Assembly (NCBI RefSeq): GCF_000003815.2
Contig: NC_049991.1
Location: 6,299,372 to 6,359,371, forward strand
Origin: Branchiostoma floridae
Taxonomy: Eukaryota; Chordata; Leptocardii; Amphioxiformes; Branchiostomatidae
Direction of reading: 5' to 3'
DNA length: 60,000 bases
Shown: piece by piece, positions 59,259 through 60,000 of the stretch
How the letters are laid out: each line of letters begins with the position of its first letter
Numbering within the stretch: the first letter of the stretch is position 1
Translations under genes and position numbers: made by a program
Notes under the pieces: model-generated
What the model was told of the DNA's origin: nothing
What the model saw: the letters and a program-made list of their open reading frames with translations, nothing else
The model's database searches: none

Positions 59259-60000
59259 GTAAGTCACAACACATTCCGCATGTTACAATTTTACCCTTTA
59301 TCCATACACAAAATAAAGCGCTTACCAACAAGCTTTCTGATCCTTATCAACTTAAAATGACCCAAAGCCTAAGTCACACATCCAGAACGGAAGTGTTTTG
59401 CCATATCTCATTACAGTCATTAACATTTCACCATCTGAAACTAGACCCTCTTGGTACAAAAAATAACACAACAGTTACTGTAGATTCCCTTAGGGTGGTC
59501 TGACTAGGGTGGGCTATTGATGCAAATATGCTGTACATGAGTTGAATAAGAGTCCTAAAACTGGGATGCCAAAAAGCTAATATGTGTATGCTCGCTAAGT
59601 GTAGAATTGCCCAACAGAAATTCCAATAGACTAATAGACAAATATTGTATCAAAGGATATATATATATAGCAAGTAATTTTAATAAGTGTCTGAACACAT
59701 CGGGTGTCTTTATCACCCACAGGGAATTTCAGCAACAGCCTCTCCAGAAATAAGATGCTTTTACGTCAGAGCATGATTACTTTCATCGTTCGAGTCGTTC
59801 TACGATTTGAAGTCGTAGAATTCAAACATGCTGTGACAAAGTCAAGCAATGACAGGGCTATCATACAACTGAGTTTTGTTTGACTTAGGAATGATGTCCT
59901 GAAAATGCTTTCAGTTTGACATACAATCATTACTACGGCATGTGTCACCAGGCCCACTAACAGTGATGTCGTCATAGTTTGATATCAGTATTTCTTTTTA
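59259..60000. other. Partial intron 73 with dispersed repeats
   Basis: 59290-59395 matches 24960-25055, and 59398-59545 matches 58735-58885. A (TA)n run is near 59660, and a small stem (ttctacga/tcgtagaa) near 59800-59820. No exon recognised. Confidence 0.6.

Overview
The window is animal genomic DNA. From about 2.1 kb to the right edge it holds most of one plus-strand gene: an axonemal dynein heavy chain of the single-headed inner-arm group, closest to DNAH7. I placed 73 consecutive coding exons plus one alternative copy of exon 21. All use GT-AG introns, and the joined exons give one open frame of 11,298 nt (3,766 codons, one copy of exon 21). The C-terminal end, roughly 250 residues by comparison with vertebrate DNAH7 of about 4,020, lies beyond the right edge. 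Residue numbers below count from the candidate start ATG at 2156.

Organism: many small exons, introns averaging about 0.63 kb, strong similarity to vertebrate DNAH7, and introns full of short tRNA-derived SINEs, MITEs and minisatellites. This fits an invertebrate deuterostome, most likely a lancelet (Branchiostoma). The genus is inference from repeat style, not proven.

Layout: 1-2122 is upstream DNA with a GC-richer patch (about 690-1060) carrying a forkhead-like site and an imperfect X-box-like inverted repeat, a plausible cilia-gene promoter. 2123-4126 encodes a poorly conserved, S/P- and N/G-rich N-terminal tail. 5297-18000 encodes the tail, and about 17-25 kb the linker. AAA1 lies at 25.3-28.1 kb, AAA2 at 28.9-32.2 kb, AAA3 at 34.3-37.3 kb, AAA4 at 38.3-41.6 kb, the stalk and microtubule-binding tip at 42.0-46.4 kb, AAA5 at 46.4-50.3 kb, AAA6 at 51.0-53.8 kb, and the start of the C-terminal domain at 57.5-59.3 kb.

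The most notable observation is a pair of tandem 117-nt, phase 0-0 exons (18589-18705 and 19202-19318). They encode alternative versions of the same 39-residue linker segment (21 of 39 residues identical) and would give two motor isoforms. Three other places show repeats invading splice sites: a 46-47 bp minisatellite whose last unit is the acceptor of exon 7; a triplicated acceptor plus P-loop start before exon 50 (AAA4); and a duplicated but broken donor after exon 62. Introns also hold a 1.25-kb DNA transposon with perfect 16-bp TIRs, an unrelated 1.46-kb TIR element carrying the same kappaB-like palindrome, two LINE reverse-transcriptase remnants, several SINEs and foldback MITEs, and a roughly 2-kb duplicated array in the last large intron.
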